Shown: piece after piece, positions 32,004-40,681 of the stretch
Layout of the letters: each line of letters starts with the position of its first letter
Numbering within the stretch: position 1 is the stretch's first letter
From: Archangium gephyra
GTDB taxonomy: Bacteria > Myxococcota > Myxococcia > Myxococcales > Myxococcaceae
DNA: 64,000 nucleotides
Reading direction: 5' to 3'
NCBI RefSeq assembly: GCF_001027285.1
Contig: NZ_CP011509.1
Span: forward strand, 1,248,501 to 1,312,500
Program-made: the position numbers and the translations under genes
The notes under the pieces: generated by a model
What the model saw: the letters and a program-made list of their open reading frames with translations, nothing else
The model's database searches: none
What the model was told of the DNA's origin: nothing

Positions 32004-33038
32004 ATGATCCGCCTGCAGTTGAAGCCCATCGCGACGCTCGACGACGCGTATTCGATGCTGCAGACGGCGATCGGGGTCGAGTTCGGCACCCTGCCGCCTT
32101 ACCTCTACGCTCTTTTCTCGATACCGCCCGGAGAGAACCCGGAGGCCGCCAGCCGGATACGGTCGGTGGTGCTCGAGGAAATGATCCACATGTGCCTGGC
32201 GTGCAACATCCTCAACGCCATTGGCGGCAATCCCGTGCTGACGCCTCCGCGCTATCCGGGGCCGCTCCCGGGTGACATCGGCAGCGGCGGGAAGGTGCTG
32301 ACCGTCCACCTGCTGCCCTTCTCCGAGGCCGCCATGGCCCAGGCGATGAGCATCGAGCAGCCGGAGGATCCGCTCGTATTTCCGGTACAGAGTCTCTTCC
32401 TGGCGGAGGGCGCACCGACCGCGGTGACGATCGGCCAGTTCTACCATCACCTCGATGCCTTCCTGGCGACGCTCCCGGACTCCGCCTGGGCCACGCAGGG
32501 GCGCAACCAGATCGACGATTCGCAATTCTTCGCGGGCCAGCTCTTCCGCATCACCAGCTATGCGGATGCGCACAAGGCCATCGAGCAGATCGTCTCCGAA
32601 GGGGAGGGCTCGTCCATCAGCCCCCTCGATTTCGAGGACGAGCTCGCCCATTACTACCGGTACGAGGAGATCTACCGGAACAGGGTCCTGACCAAGGCCG
32701 ACAACCCGGAGGGCTTTGTCTGGGGCGGGCCGCTGGGGGTGGACTGGCGCGCCGTCTATCCGGCGATCGCCAACCCGGGAGAGCATGATTTCTCAGCCGA
32801 CCCACCGGCGGCCCGAGCGGCGCAGGCGGCCTGCGACATGGCCTACTCGCGCATGATCGACGAGTTGCAGCGGGCGGTGACGGGTGAGCCGGGCCGGCTG
32901 GGCAACGCGGTGCAGGCGATGTTCGATCTGCGCATGGCGACCCTCACCGCCTTCCGTTCGCCGCTCGCGGATCCCACCCAGGTCGCGGGGCCCAGCTTCC
33001 GCTACCAGCCAACCCCCAGCCCCGGAGCATCGTTATGA
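32004..33038 (+). CDS. Ferritin-like protein, VioB C-terminal-domain type
   Basis: 344 residues. Residues ~10-230 match the ferritin-like domain of iminophenylpyruvate dimer synthases (VioB/RebD C-terminal half): LDDAYSMLQTAIGVEFGTLPPYLYALFSI, VVLEEMIHMCLACNILNAIGGNP (ExxH diiron-type helix), LPFSEAAMAQAMSIEQPE and a later helix EDELAHYYRYEEIY. The remaining residues include the DMAYSRMIDELQRAVTG helix. In violacein and rebeccamycin pathways this domain couples two oxidised amino-acid imines. GGAGGGG precedes the ATG at 32004. The stop overlaps the next gene (ATGA), which looks like the missing N-terminal half of VioB. No amino-acid oxidase partner is in the window. Confidence 0.8.
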   Translation: MIRLQLKPIATLDDAYSMLQTAIGVEFGTLPPYLYALFSIPPGENPEAASRIRSVVLEEMIHMCLACNILNAIGGNPVLTPPRYPGPLPGDIGSGGKVLTVHLLPFSEAAMAQAMSIEQPEDPLVFPVQSLFLAEGAPTAVTIGQFYHHLDAFLATLPDSAWATQGRNQIDDSQFFAGQLFRITSYADAHKAIEQIVSEGEGSSISPLDFEDELAHYYRYEEIYRNRVLTKADNPEGFVWGGPLGVDWRAVYPAIANPGEHDFSADPPAARAAQAACDMAYSRMIDELQRAVTGEPGRLGNAVQAMFDLRMATLTAFRSPLADPTQVAGPSFRYQPTPSPGASL

Positions 33039-34819
33039 GCGTTCTCGAGACGCCGCGGATTCTGTTTCGCGGGCAGATCGCATGGGATCCGATCGTCACC
33101 AACAACTACGAGTCGTTCTACAACGAGTGCACGAGTCAGACGGTGCTCTCGCCGGGAGAGACGGTCCAGGCGTTCCGCCAGGCCGCGATCCAGTCCGTGA
33201 AGAGCGGCAACTGGAACCCGCACGGCACGCATCGCTCCGTCATGTTCGAGACCGCCGTCTCGGGCGTCGATCTGGGCAATGGCGTCGTCCTGGATGATCC
33301 GTTCGTCACGGCTCCGGTGGCTTTCAGCGGAATGCTGGTCGACCTCGAGCCTTACGGCACCTTCACCTCCCAGCTCTTCTTCGACACGATGAACTTCGGC
33401 ATCGCCGGGGGCTGCCGGATCGTCGCGCCTCGCACCAGCCGCTTCACGGACCGCTACATCAACTTCAGCCGCAACCTCACCTACAAGGTCATCGCCGGCG
33501 TCGCCTCGGTCGTCTGGCAGACCTCCTTCGCGAAGACCCAGGGGCTGCGCATCGACGCGCACGGCTCCACGGCGTTGCAGGCGCTCTCCAAGGCGCTGGA
33601 GGACGATGATGTGCTGGGGCTGACCGTGCGCTGGAACGCCTACCGGACGCTCTATTACAACACGCAGGACAAGGCCGCGCTGCCGGGCCTCCAGAGCCAG
33701 TTGGTGGAGAGGCTCGAGGGCGGCGGCTTCCAGCCCAATCCCTCGCGAAGCATGCTGGTCGGAGTGGTGGGCCTGTGGCGGCGCGGAGAGCCCGCCCACG
33801 AGCCTGGCGACCGCGCACTGCTGAGCACGGAGGCCCAGACGGGCCCGGTGGTGGCGACGGCGCACGCACGCCTGAGCGGCTCCCGGCTGACGCTGGACCT
33901 GTCCAACAGCGTCAGCGAGACCGGTGTCGATCTGGTCAAGCAGCCTCTCGGCGACCTGTCGGTGGTCGCGGTCGATCCCGCCTCCGGGAAGGACCTCGCG
34001 ACGCTCGGGACCTTTGACTATTCGCAGTATGACCGTGCCGCCTATGAGCGGAGCTCCGGCATCGTCACGCTGCCGGTCGACCCGGGGGTGGCGAGCCAGG
34101 CCGCGAAGGCCAATCTCGAGCTGCGCCAGGCCAACGGGACGGTGCTCCTCCGGGAGGAGGCGCTGCGGGCCCTTCCCACCGCGCCCAACACCTATCTCGA
34201 TGAGGGCCAGAGCACGACCGTGCAGGTCCAGGTGTTCGACCGCGGTGCGCCGGCGCCAGCGGGGGTGGATGTGACGGTGGCGACGCTGAGTGCCGACGGC
34301 GGCACCGTCGTGGAGACAAGCGTGGTCCAGACCGGCGAGGGTGGACTGGCCGATGTGAATATCTCGAGCACGAAGGGGGGCGGCGTCGTCGGGTACATGC
34401 TGGTGCCTGGCTCCAACCCGACGATCCCCGACGGCATCGATCCGCAGCTCACCACGTATATGTATGTCCGCACCCTGCCGGCGGATGCGGACATCGCCCA
34501 GCTTCCCGCCACCTGGGAGAATGTCTACGCCAAGGTGCTGTCCAACTGGAACGCGATGGCGCCGTGCATGGACAACTGGCTGCGCCTGGACGACGCGGAG
34601 CAGGTCAGGGCCTACGGCCCGGTGCTCAAGCGCCTCACGGATCCCTCCCAGTTCGAGTCGTTCCGCTTCATGCCGGTCACCCGGGACATGACGGCGGGTG
34701 AGCGGACCCTGCTCTACGCCTTCCTCGATGGCACCAAGGCGCTGCACGCCATGAGCGAGGCGGCGGAGCCCGAGCAGAAGGACAACGTGAAGTTGAGCCG
34801 GGCGATGCGCTCTCACTAG
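33035..34819 (+). CDS. VioB N-terminal-domain-like protein
   Basis: 594 residues, no signal peptide. It begins like VioB (MSVLETPRILFRGQIAWDP against MSILDFPRIHFRG...) and carries the conserved ALEDDDVLGLTVRWN and MLVGVVGLWRRGEPA motifs and a later PLGDLSVVAVDPASGKDLATL segment, in the same order as in VioB. Near residues 388-470 there is an Ig-like insert (DEGQSTTVQVQVFDRGAPAP ... TGEGGLADVNISS). The C-terminal part (NVYAKVLSNWNAMAPCM, SFRFMPVTRDMTAGERTLLY) corresponds to the linker before the ferritin domain of VioB. It overlaps the ferritin-like gene, so the two probably form one enzyme from two chains. The link to VioB rests on remembered sequence; reaction unproven. Confidence 0.75.
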   Translation: MSVLETPRILFRGQIAWDPIVTNNYESFYNECTSQTVLSPGETVQAFRQAAIQSVKSGNWNPHGTHRSVMFETAVSGVDLGNGVVLDDPFVTAPVAFSGMLVDLEPYGTFTSQLFFDTMNFGIAGGCRIVAPRTSRFTDRYINFSRNLTYKVIAGVASVVWQTSFAKTQGLRIDAHGSTALQALSKALEDDDVLGLTVRWNAYRTLYYNTQDKAALPGLQSQLVERLEGGGFQPNPSRSMLVGVVGLWRRGEPAHEPGDRALLSTEAQTGPVVATAHARLSGSRLTLDLSNSVSETGVDLVKQPLGDLSVVAVDPASGKDLATLGTFDYSQYDRAAYERSSGIVTLPVDPGVASQAAKANLELRQANGTVLLREEALRALPTAPNTYLDEGQSTTVQVQVFDRGAPAPAGVDVTVATLSADGGTVVETSVVQTGEGGLADVNISSTKGGGVVGYMLVPGSNPTIPDGIDPQLTTYMYVRTLPADADIAQLPATWENVYAKVLSNWNAMAPCMDNWLRLDDAEQVRAYGPVLKRLTDPSQFESFRFMPVTRDMTAGERTLLYAFLDGTKALHAMSEAAEPEQKDNVKLSRAMRSH

Positions 34820-34942
34820 ACGCGTGGGGGGCGCTGGGCCCCTCCCGCTGGATCCCCCGGCCGCTGAGCGAGCAGGCCTCAGCGGCGGGGCCGCCCCGGG
34901 CTCCGGGTTGTTCACCGTCCGGGCCGGGCCCAGCTTTCCTGC

Positions 34943-36034
34943 ATGAAACTGCCCGTCATGCCTCCGGTGTCGCCCATGCTCGCCAGGCTGGTGCGAGAGC
35001 TGCCGGGGGAAGGCGAGGTGCTCTACGAGCCGAAATGGGACGGCTTCCGCGCCATCGTCTATCGCGACGGGGACGAGGTCATCCTCGGCAGCCGCAACGA
35101 GCGGCCGATGACGCGCTACTTCCCCGAGCTCGTCGAGTCCATCCGCACGCATCTGCCGCGCCGCTGCGTCGTGGACGGTGAGATCGTCATCGTGGGCGAG
35201 GACGGCGGGCTGGATTTCGACGCGCTGTTGCAACGCATCCACCCGGCGGCTTCACGCATCCGGAAGCTCGCGGTGGAGACGCCCGCCTCGTTCGTGGCGT
35301 TCGACCTGCTCGCGCTCGACAAGCGGGACCTCCGGCCGCGGCCCTTCCACGAGCGCAGGACGTTGCTCCAGAAAGCGCTCGCGGGTGTCCGTGCGCCCAT
35401 CCACCTCACGCCCGCCACGCGCAGCCGCGAGGTGGCCGAGGCCTGGTTCAGCCGCTTCGAGGGCGCCGGGCTCGATGGGGTCGTCGTCAAGCCGCTCGGC
35501 CTGCCGTACCTCGAAGGCAAGCGCGAGATGTACAAGGTGAAGCACGAGCGCACCGCGGACTGCGTCGTCGGGGGCTTTCGCTGGCACAAGGACGGCCAGG
35601 GCATCGGCTCCTTGGTGCTCGGCCTCTACGATGAGCACGGCACGCTGCAGCACGCGGGCGTCGCCACGGGGTTCGCCGCGAAGCAACGGGTGGAGCTCGC
35701 CAAGAAGCTCGAGCCGTACCGGAAGCGGGCGATGGAGACGCACCCCTGGCGGGAGGGGGCGGAGGTGGCGGACGACGCGGTCCGGATGCCGGGGGCCCAG
35801 AGCCGCTGGAGCGCGCAGCGCGACCCGAGTTGGGAGCCCGTGCGCCCGGAGCTCGTCGTCGAGGTGGCGTATGACCACCTGCAGGGCATGCGCTTCCGTC
35901 ACGCCACGCACTTCCGGCGGTGGCGCCCGGACCGGACGCCGCGCTCGTGCACCTACGCGCAATTGGAGCGCTCGGTGCCGGCCGAGCTCGCCGATGTCTT
36001 CGCCTCCGAGTCCGAGGGCGCCACGGCCCACTGA
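34943..36034 (+). CDS. ATP-dependent DNA ligase (LigC/LigD-ligase type)
   Basis: 363 residues. Adenylation motif I is EPKWDGFRAI (nucleophile Lys in KWDG). Further motifs: RNERPMTRYFPELVE, VVDGEIVIVGEDG (III), FVAFDLLALDKRDLR, EGAGLDGVVVKPLG (IV) and YKVKHERTADC (V), followed by an OB-fold domain with PELVVEVAYDHLQGMRFRH. It has no N-terminal extra domain, like LigC of mycobacteria or the isolated ligase part of LigD. It converges on a separate polymerase-domain gene (19-nt gap), so the two LigD activities sit in separate genes. Used in non-homologous end joining or long-patch repair. Confidence 0.93.
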   Translation: MKLPVMPPVSPMLARLVRELPGEGEVLYEPKWDGFRAIVYRDGDEVILGSRNERPMTRYFPELVESIRTHLPRRCVVDGEIVIVGEDGGLDFDALLQRIHPAASRIRKLAVETPASFVAFDLLALDKRDLRPRPFHERRTLLQKALAGVRAPIHLTPATRSREVAEAWFSRFEGAGLDGVVVKPLGLPYLEGKREMYKVKHERTADCVVGGFRWHKDGQGIGSLVLGLYDEHGTLQHAGVATGFAAKQRVELAKKLEPYRKRAMETHPWREGAEVADDAVRMPGAQSRWSAQRDPSWEPVRPELVVEVAYDHLQGMRFRHATHFRRWRPDRTPRSCTYAQLERSVPAELADVFASESEGATAH

Positions 36035-36053
36035 AGGCGCCGTTCCCGCCAGC

Positions 36054-37118
36054 TCAACGGCTCTTGCTCCCGCGCGGCTGCCGCTTCGCACGGGCCGCGA
36101 GCGCCGGTTTCGCGCGCAGAGCGCCCTCGCGGGGCGGCGCACGGAGCGGCTCGTCCTTCTGCTTCTCGAAGTGAGGAGGGAAGGGGGCTTCACCGAGCCC
36201 CGCGGCCTTCTGCCGCTCGAAGAGCTCGAGAAGGCTGTCGAGCGCGAAGGCCCGCGCATCCATCTCTCCCCAGACGTCGCCGAGCTTCTTGTAGCGCCGG
36301 GGTACCGTGGCGAGCGTGAGCTCCTCGGGCTCCACGTCCGCGACCTCGTCCCAGCGCAGCGGGCAGGACACGCGCGCTTCGGGGTTGGCCCGCACGGAAT
36401 AGACAGACGCGATGGTCCTGTCCTTCGCATTCTGGTTGAAGTCCACGAACACCCGCCGGCCGCGCTCCTTCTTCCACCAGGCGCTCGTGGCCTTGCGCGG
36501 CATGCGCCGCTCCACCTCCCGCGCGAGCGCGAGCGCGGCGTGGCGGACCTGGGGGAACTCCCAGTGCGGGGCGATCCGGACATAGACGTGCATGCCTCGG
36601 GACCCGGACGTCTTCGGGTAGCCCACGAGCCCGTGCTCCTCGAGCACCTCGCGCACGCACAGGGCGACCTCGCGCACGGAGGAGAAGCGCACGCCCGGCT
36701 GCGGGTCGAGGTCGATGCGGAGCTCGTCCGGGTGCGAGAGGTCGCCGCGGCGGACCGGATGCGGGTTGAAGTCCAGGCAGCCGAGGTTCACCGCCCAGAC
36801 GACGTGGGCCAGGTCCACCGGGCAGAGCTCGTCCGCGCTCCGGCCGCTGGGGAAGGTCACCTCGGCGGTCTGGAGCCACTCGGGCGCACCGGCCGGAACC
36901 CGCTTCTGGAAGAAGAATGAGCCTTCGGCGCCGTCCGGGTAGCGCTTGAGGGCACATGGGCGCTCGCGGACGCCGCGAAGCATGCCTTCACCGACGGCCA
37001 GGTAGTATTCGATGAGGTCGAGCTTCGTCTCGCCGCGCGCGGAGAAGAAGACCTTGTCCGGCCGGCTGATGCGCACGGGACGACCCGCGACCTCCAGGTG
37101 GGTGGATGCGTCGGACAT
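36054..37118 (-). CDS. LigD-type polymerase/primase (PolDom)
   Basis: 354 residues. Archaeo-eukaryotic primase-like domain of bacterial NHEJ: RISRPDKVFF start, FFFQKRVPAGAPEWL, the metal-binding DLDP (LRIDLDPQPGVRF), SGSRGMHVYVRI with the conserved SGxxGxH, and FVDFNQNAKDRT. The C-terminus is a basic Pro/Arg tail. The enzyme adds nucleotides at DNA ends before ligation. Start at the ATG at 37118. It is convergent with the ATP-dependent ligase gene; no Ku gene is in the window, so the end-bridging factor must lie elsewhere. Confidence 0.92.
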   Translation of the reverse strand: MSDASTHLEVAGRPVRISRPDKVFFSARGETKLDLIEYYLAVGEGMLRGVRERPCALKRYPDGAEGSFFFQKRVPAGAPEWLQTAEVTFPSGRSADELCPVDLAHVVWAVNLGCLDFNPHPVRRGDLSHPDELRIDLDPQPGVRFSSVREVALCVREVLEEHGLVGYPKTSGSRGMHVYVRIAPHWEFPQVRHAALALAREVERRMPRKATSAWWKKERGRRVFVDFNQNAKDRTIASVYSVRANPEARVSCPLRWDEVADVEPEELTLATVPRRYKKLGDVWGEMDARAFALDSLLELFERQKAAGLGEAPFPPHFEKQKDEPLRAPPREGALRAKPALAARAKRQPRGSKSR

Positions 37119-37249
37119 GCCCTCAAGGTAGGTCCACACCTTGGACGGGTGACCCGAGTGAGGGGCGGCGCCCCCGGCTGCTCGGCCGTTGAGCGAGCTC
37201 TGGCGTTCAAGTGCCGGAATCGAGGCACGCACCGGCCATCACCAGGCCG

Positions 37250-38002
37250 TCAGGCCGGGCTGCCCATGACGCGCAGGGTCTTGATGAGGTCGCCCTCGAA
37301 GTGGAAGTGGTTGGTGTTGAATGGCATGACGACGCGGGTACCGTCGGGCTTGACGATCGTCATCCGTTGCTCGGTGACAGCGCGGTCGCCGTCGATGATG
37401 ACCGAGAGGAGCTCGGGCTCGATGTGGGGGAAATCGCGGAACAGCTGCGCGTAGAACCCGCGGATGGCCTCCTTGCCGTGGAAGGGCTCCGGCGCGACCA
37501 CGAAGCTGGCGAAGGCGTCGGCGGTGAACATCGCGACGACTTCTTCCAGCCGGTTGCCGTGCGCGTACTCGAAGTACTTCGTCACGAGTGCGGCGTAGTG
37601 GTCCCGGCCGGCCTTCGTGACGTACTGGTCGAGCGGCTTGGGATTCCAGTAGTAGGGCCGGAGCTCGACAATCTCGTGGTGGCGCAGGGTCCAGCATTCC
37701 GCGACGTCGACGGGGATGGGCGCGCCGCCGTCTTGGGGGACGAACTGGCCCCTGACGAGCGCGATCACGCGATCCCCCGCGTCCACGATCTCCTCGACGT
37801 GGATGTTCAAATGGAAGAGGCCGGTGGCCCGCTGCAGGAGTTGCTTGAAGCCCTCGGGGCCGCGGTACACGCCGCCGAACGGTAGCGCGTCGGACTCGTA
37901 GGCGACGAAGTCGGGAGCCAGGTGCGCGAGCATCGCGGGCAGATCGCCGCGCGCGCCCTCCTCGTAGAAGGCCTGAACGATTCGAACGTTGTCCTGCGAC
38001 AT
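37250..38002 (-). CDS. Tandem SnoaL-like (NTF2-fold) protein
   Basis: 250 residues made of two SnoaL-like domains. The first (1-125) shows VRIVQAFYEEGARGDLPAMLAHLAPDFV and RVIALVRGQFVP; the second (~130-250) shows KYFEYAHGNRLEEVVAMFTADAFASFVV, KEAIRGFYAQLFRDFP and VTEQRMTIVKPDGTRV. Single SnoaL domains are ~130 residues, so this is a duplication-fusion. Such folds serve as hydroxysteroid/polyketide cyclases or ligand-binding proteins; no catalytic residues can be assigned. It starts at 38002 with AGGAGG upstream and stands divergent from the STAS-like gene. Confidence 0.85.
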   Translation of the reverse strand: MSQDNVRIVQAFYEEGARGDLPAMLAHLAPDFVAYESDALPFGGVYRGPEGFKQLLQRATGLFHLNIHVEEIVDAGDRVIALVRGQFVPQDGGAPIPVDVAECWTLRHHEIVELRPYYWNPKPLDQYVTKAGRDHYAALVTKYFEYAHGNRLEEVVAMFTADAFASFVVAPEPFHGKEAIRGFYAQLFRDFPHIEPELLSVIIDGDRAVTEQRMTIVKPDGTRVVMPFNTNHFHFEGDLIKTLRVMGSPA

Positions 38003-38121
38003 GCTTCCTCCTTGAAGGTGGCGGTTCCTGGACGCAGCCTACGTGAATCCAACCCGAGGGAGTCGTCCTGTCGTGCCCGTGACCCTTGGAGCCATTGCCA
38101 GGACGTGCCTACCATCACCTC

Positions 38122-38541
38122 ATGTATCAAGTGACCAACCAGGTGGGCCGACTCGTGGAGATCGCTATCTGGTCGCCCGTGTCGCTCGAGGAGGCCGGGC
38201 AGTGGGGCCGGGAGCATGAGCGAGTCGTGGACTCGGTCGGCCAGCCCTACGTGTGCTTCGTGGATCTGCGGGGAGCCAAGGTGTTCCCTCCGGAGATCGT
38301 CGCGGCCTACGTGTCGACGATGAAGGCCGAGCAGCAGCTGGTGCGCACGGCGACGATGCTGCCCGAGTCGGCGCTCGTGGCCCTGCAGATCCACCGGATG
38401 ATCCGCGAGGCCGGTCATCCCGAGCGACGGGCCTTCTCCAACGCCGACGAGCTGCGCCAATGGCTCGGGGAGGTCCTCGACGAGAAGGAGCGGGCACGCC
38501 TGGAGCAGCGCCTCGCCCGGCCCGCTCATTGCGAGCCGTGA
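38122..38541 (+). CDS. STAS-like hypothetical protein
   Basis: 139 residues, soluble. The layout (MYQVTNQVGRLVEIAIWSPV, then VGQPYVCFVDLRGAKVFPPEI, then a helix and MLPESALVALQIHRMIREAG) resembles the alpha/beta STAS or SpoIIAA-like fold with a central DLRG strand-turn, common as small regulatory proteins in myxobacteria. No phosphorylatable Ser in the usual DSSG position is seen. The ATG at 38122 lacks a good ribosome site, so translation may be weak. Function unknown. Confidence 0.6.
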   Translation: MYQVTNQVGRLVEIAIWSPVSLEEAGQWGREHERVVDSVGQPYVCFVDLRGAKVFPPEIVAAYVSTMKAEQQLVRTATMLPESALVALQIHRMIREAGHPERRAFSNADELRQWLGEVLDEKERARLEQRLARPAHCEP

Positions 38542-38564
38542 CGGGCGTGGCGGCCCCCAGGGCC

Positions 38565-39818
38565 TCAGCAGCCGTACTGGTTGAGGGAGACCCTGCCCTC
38601 CACCAGGCCGCCGTTGCCGTCGAAGACGTGGATGACGAAATCGGGGCTGACCCACAGGCCCGAGTTGGCCGGAGTGCCCCAGCCCGTGTTGTCCACGTCT
38701 TCCGTCTGTGAGCCGATGCGCACCTGCTGACCGGAGGTGAGCTGCAGCCACACCGGGGCCTGCGTGCTCGTGAGCCTCCGTCGCATGCAGGCGTCGCTGC
38801 CGCAGGCCCAGACCTCCGGCTTTCCCTTCTCGAAGAGGTAGACCCCCCCCGAGATGTTGAGCTCGATGAAGCGGCCCGGCGGGGTGAAGACCCGAAGCTC
38901 GTGCACCGGCGAGGGGAGGCGGGCGACGTACCGGGCCAGCTCGGCGCCAGAGAACGTGGCGTCCTGCTCCCTCTTGAGCGGCGCGGAGACGAAGACGTGG
39001 GCATTGAACACCGACACCTCTCCCCGGAGCTGTGGGCAGGGCCCGAGCTCGATGCGGGTCCGCGCCGTCTCGGTAACGTCCACCTCCGTCACCACCCGTG
39101 GCTGCACGAGGTAGCCGGTGTCGAGCATGCCGGGCCTGAACAGGGAGAAGCGGAGCGTGGTGAGCTCCAGCGCCCGCGCACGAAGCCGGGCCTCGGAGGC
39201 CCGCACCTCGGGCGAGTCCCGCGTCGTGTTGTCATGGCTCTCGACGAGCGGCTCGAGCTTGTTGCCCACGAGCTGGGCGAGGATGGACACCCGGCCCTGG
39301 AAGCAGACGCCCATCACCGTGGGCGGGGGCTCCTCCAGGCGCTTGGCGTGCGCCAGCCACTCCTTGTTCCCCGACTCCTGTGCGAGCGTGCGCATCCGCT
39401 CCTTGTCGGCCTCCGAGCCCCGGAGTGCCATGAGGCGCTCGAGCCACATCCACTGCTCCTGGGGGGAGCGCGCGGAGCCGAGCTGGTCCTCCAGCATCTT
39501 CTCGGTCTGACGCTTGCCGAGCATGTCGGCCCGGACAAAGCCTTTCACCTCATCCTGGTCGGAGGGGGTGATGACCTCCTGGTTCCTGACCCGGACTTCG
39601 ACGAAGCCCTCCGCCGTGGGCGCGCCAACGACCCGTACGGGATGGTTGATGGGAAGCCGGGTGAGGATGCTCGCGTCCGCTGACGCCGACGCCCGCACCC
39701 GCAGCACGTCCGGCTGGACATGGGCGTCGTACTCCTCGAACTCGCTGACCGAGGCGGCCAGCGCCCGCGCGCTCAGGACCAGGACGAGCAGTGCGTACCT
39801 GCCGGGAGACGTTCTCAT
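38565..39818 (-). CDS. Exported SH3-domain-containing protein
   Basis: 417 residues. Signal peptide at 1-21 (MRTSPGRYALLVLVLSARALA). A bacterial SH3 domain follows (residues ~33-100): LRVRASASADASILTRLPINHPVRVVG, EVRVRNQEV, GFVRADMLGK. The central part is helical and charged; the last third is beta-rich with four Cys (GVCFQGRVS, LGPCPQL, ACGSDACMRR). No enzyme motif is visible. Such SH3-led proteins are typical myxobacterial envelope proteins. It lies 108 nt downstream of a membrane-protein gene on the same strand and converges with the STAS-like gene. Function unknown. Confidence 0.8.
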   Translation of the reverse strand: MRTSPGRYALLVLVLSARALAASVSEFEEYDAHVQPDVLRVRASASADASILTRLPINHPVRVVGAPTAEGFVEVRVRNQEVITPSDQDEVKGFVRADMLGKRQTEKMLEDQLGSARSPQEQWMWLERLMALRGSEADKERMRTLAQESGNKEWLAHAKRLEEPPPTVMGVCFQGRVSILAQLVGNKLEPLVESHDNTTRDSPEVRASEARLRARALELTTLRFSLFRPGMLDTGYLVQPRVVTEVDVTETARTRIELGPCPQLRGEVSVFNAHVFVSAPLKREQDATFSGAELARYVARLPSPVHELRVFTPPGRFIELNISGGVYLFEKGKPEVWACGSDACMRRRLTSTQAPVWLQLTSGQQVRIGSQTEDVDNTGWGTPANSGLWVSPDFVIHVFDGNGGLVEGRVSLNQYGC

Positions 39819-39926
39819 GGGGAATCACCTTTCCGCGCAGCAGGTGTGCAACGGCCATGCCCCCTCCGGAGGCCGGTCTGGGCGGGTCCACCGTGCACGG
39901 GCCGTGGTTGCCGTGCAGCAGCTGTG

Positions 39927-40550
39927 TCACCGCGACCGCGACCGCGTCCGACGAGACGCTTCCCCCTTGGGCTCTGGAGGGGTGGCAGCGGGTCCACTTC
40001 GAAGCAACTGCCGGATGGTCAGCGCGGCCCCAGGCGAGGCGGTCATGACGGCGCTCGGGAGCCCCTTCACGGCCGCGGCGGCGAAGGTGGCCCCGTTCAG
40101 AAGACGAAGCGAGACGGACATGCGCCCCCCGCTCCACGTGAGCACGACGGCGTCTTTGTTGTGGTTCATTCCGATGCGACTCACCTCCACCCAGCGCACA
40201 CGCTTCACGCCGAGCAAGCTCACCCGGGTGAGGTGCTCCTCGTGGACCTCGAACCGGGTGCCGAGGCTCTCGAAGGCCATCCATGCCCCCGAGAATCCGA
40301 GCATCCCGCTGACCCACAGGACAGCGGGGGTAGCGCTCGATGGAATCGCGTGGGTCAGCGAGGCCCCGAGCAGGCCCAGGGCCATGGCGAGGATCGTGAG
40401 CCCCGCCACCTTCAGCCGGAGCGGATACACCATGCGCGAGCTTCCACTCACGGGCCCCGGGTCCGGAGGCGCGAGCATCGTGACTTTGACGAGCCACGCG
40501 GTCAGGAACGTGGCTGCCAGGGCCAGGGTCTTCCAGAGCACTGCCGGCAC
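39927..40550 (-). CDS. Membrane protein with PH-like cytoplasmic part
   Basis: 207 residues. Hydrophobic helices at about 7-25, 48-66 and 72-93. Then comes a soluble part with TRFEVHEEHLTRVSLLGVKRVRWVEVSRIGM, the pattern of bacterial PH-like domains, and a basic Arg/Ser tail. I do not recognise a specific family. It precedes the SH3-domain gene on the same strand (108-nt gap) and may share its transcript. Start at the first Met of the hydrophobic N-terminus. Confidence 0.65.
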   Translation of the reverse strand: MPAVLWKTLALAATFLTAWLVKVTMLAPPDPGPVSGSSRMVYPLRLKVAGLTILAMALGLLGASLTHAIPSSATPAVLWVSGMLGFSGAWMAFESLGTRFEVHEEHLTRVSLLGVKRVRWVEVSRIGMNHNKDAVVLTWSGGRMSVSLRLLNGATFAAAAVKGLPSAVMTASPGAALTIRQLLRSGPAATPPEPKGEASRRTRSRSR

Positions 40551-40681
40551 TTCCTCCGATGGATGGGCGTCCGAGGTTACTCGAGCGCGAAGCTGCAGTC
40601 AGGCCAGCCCCGCGAATCCGACCGCCGCCAGGGTGACCCTCACCGTCAATTCGGAGAGAATGGTGAGGCAGCCCACCGCGC

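Noticed and set aside
20350-34819. P450 and VioB-like pair as one indolocarbazole-type cluster
   Set aside because: They are 11 kb apart with many unrelated genes between and no amino-acid oxidase, so a shared pathway is not supported.
34820-37249. A Ku gene beside the ligase and polymerase
   Set aside because: All coding space around the pair is explained and no Ku-like sequence was seen.
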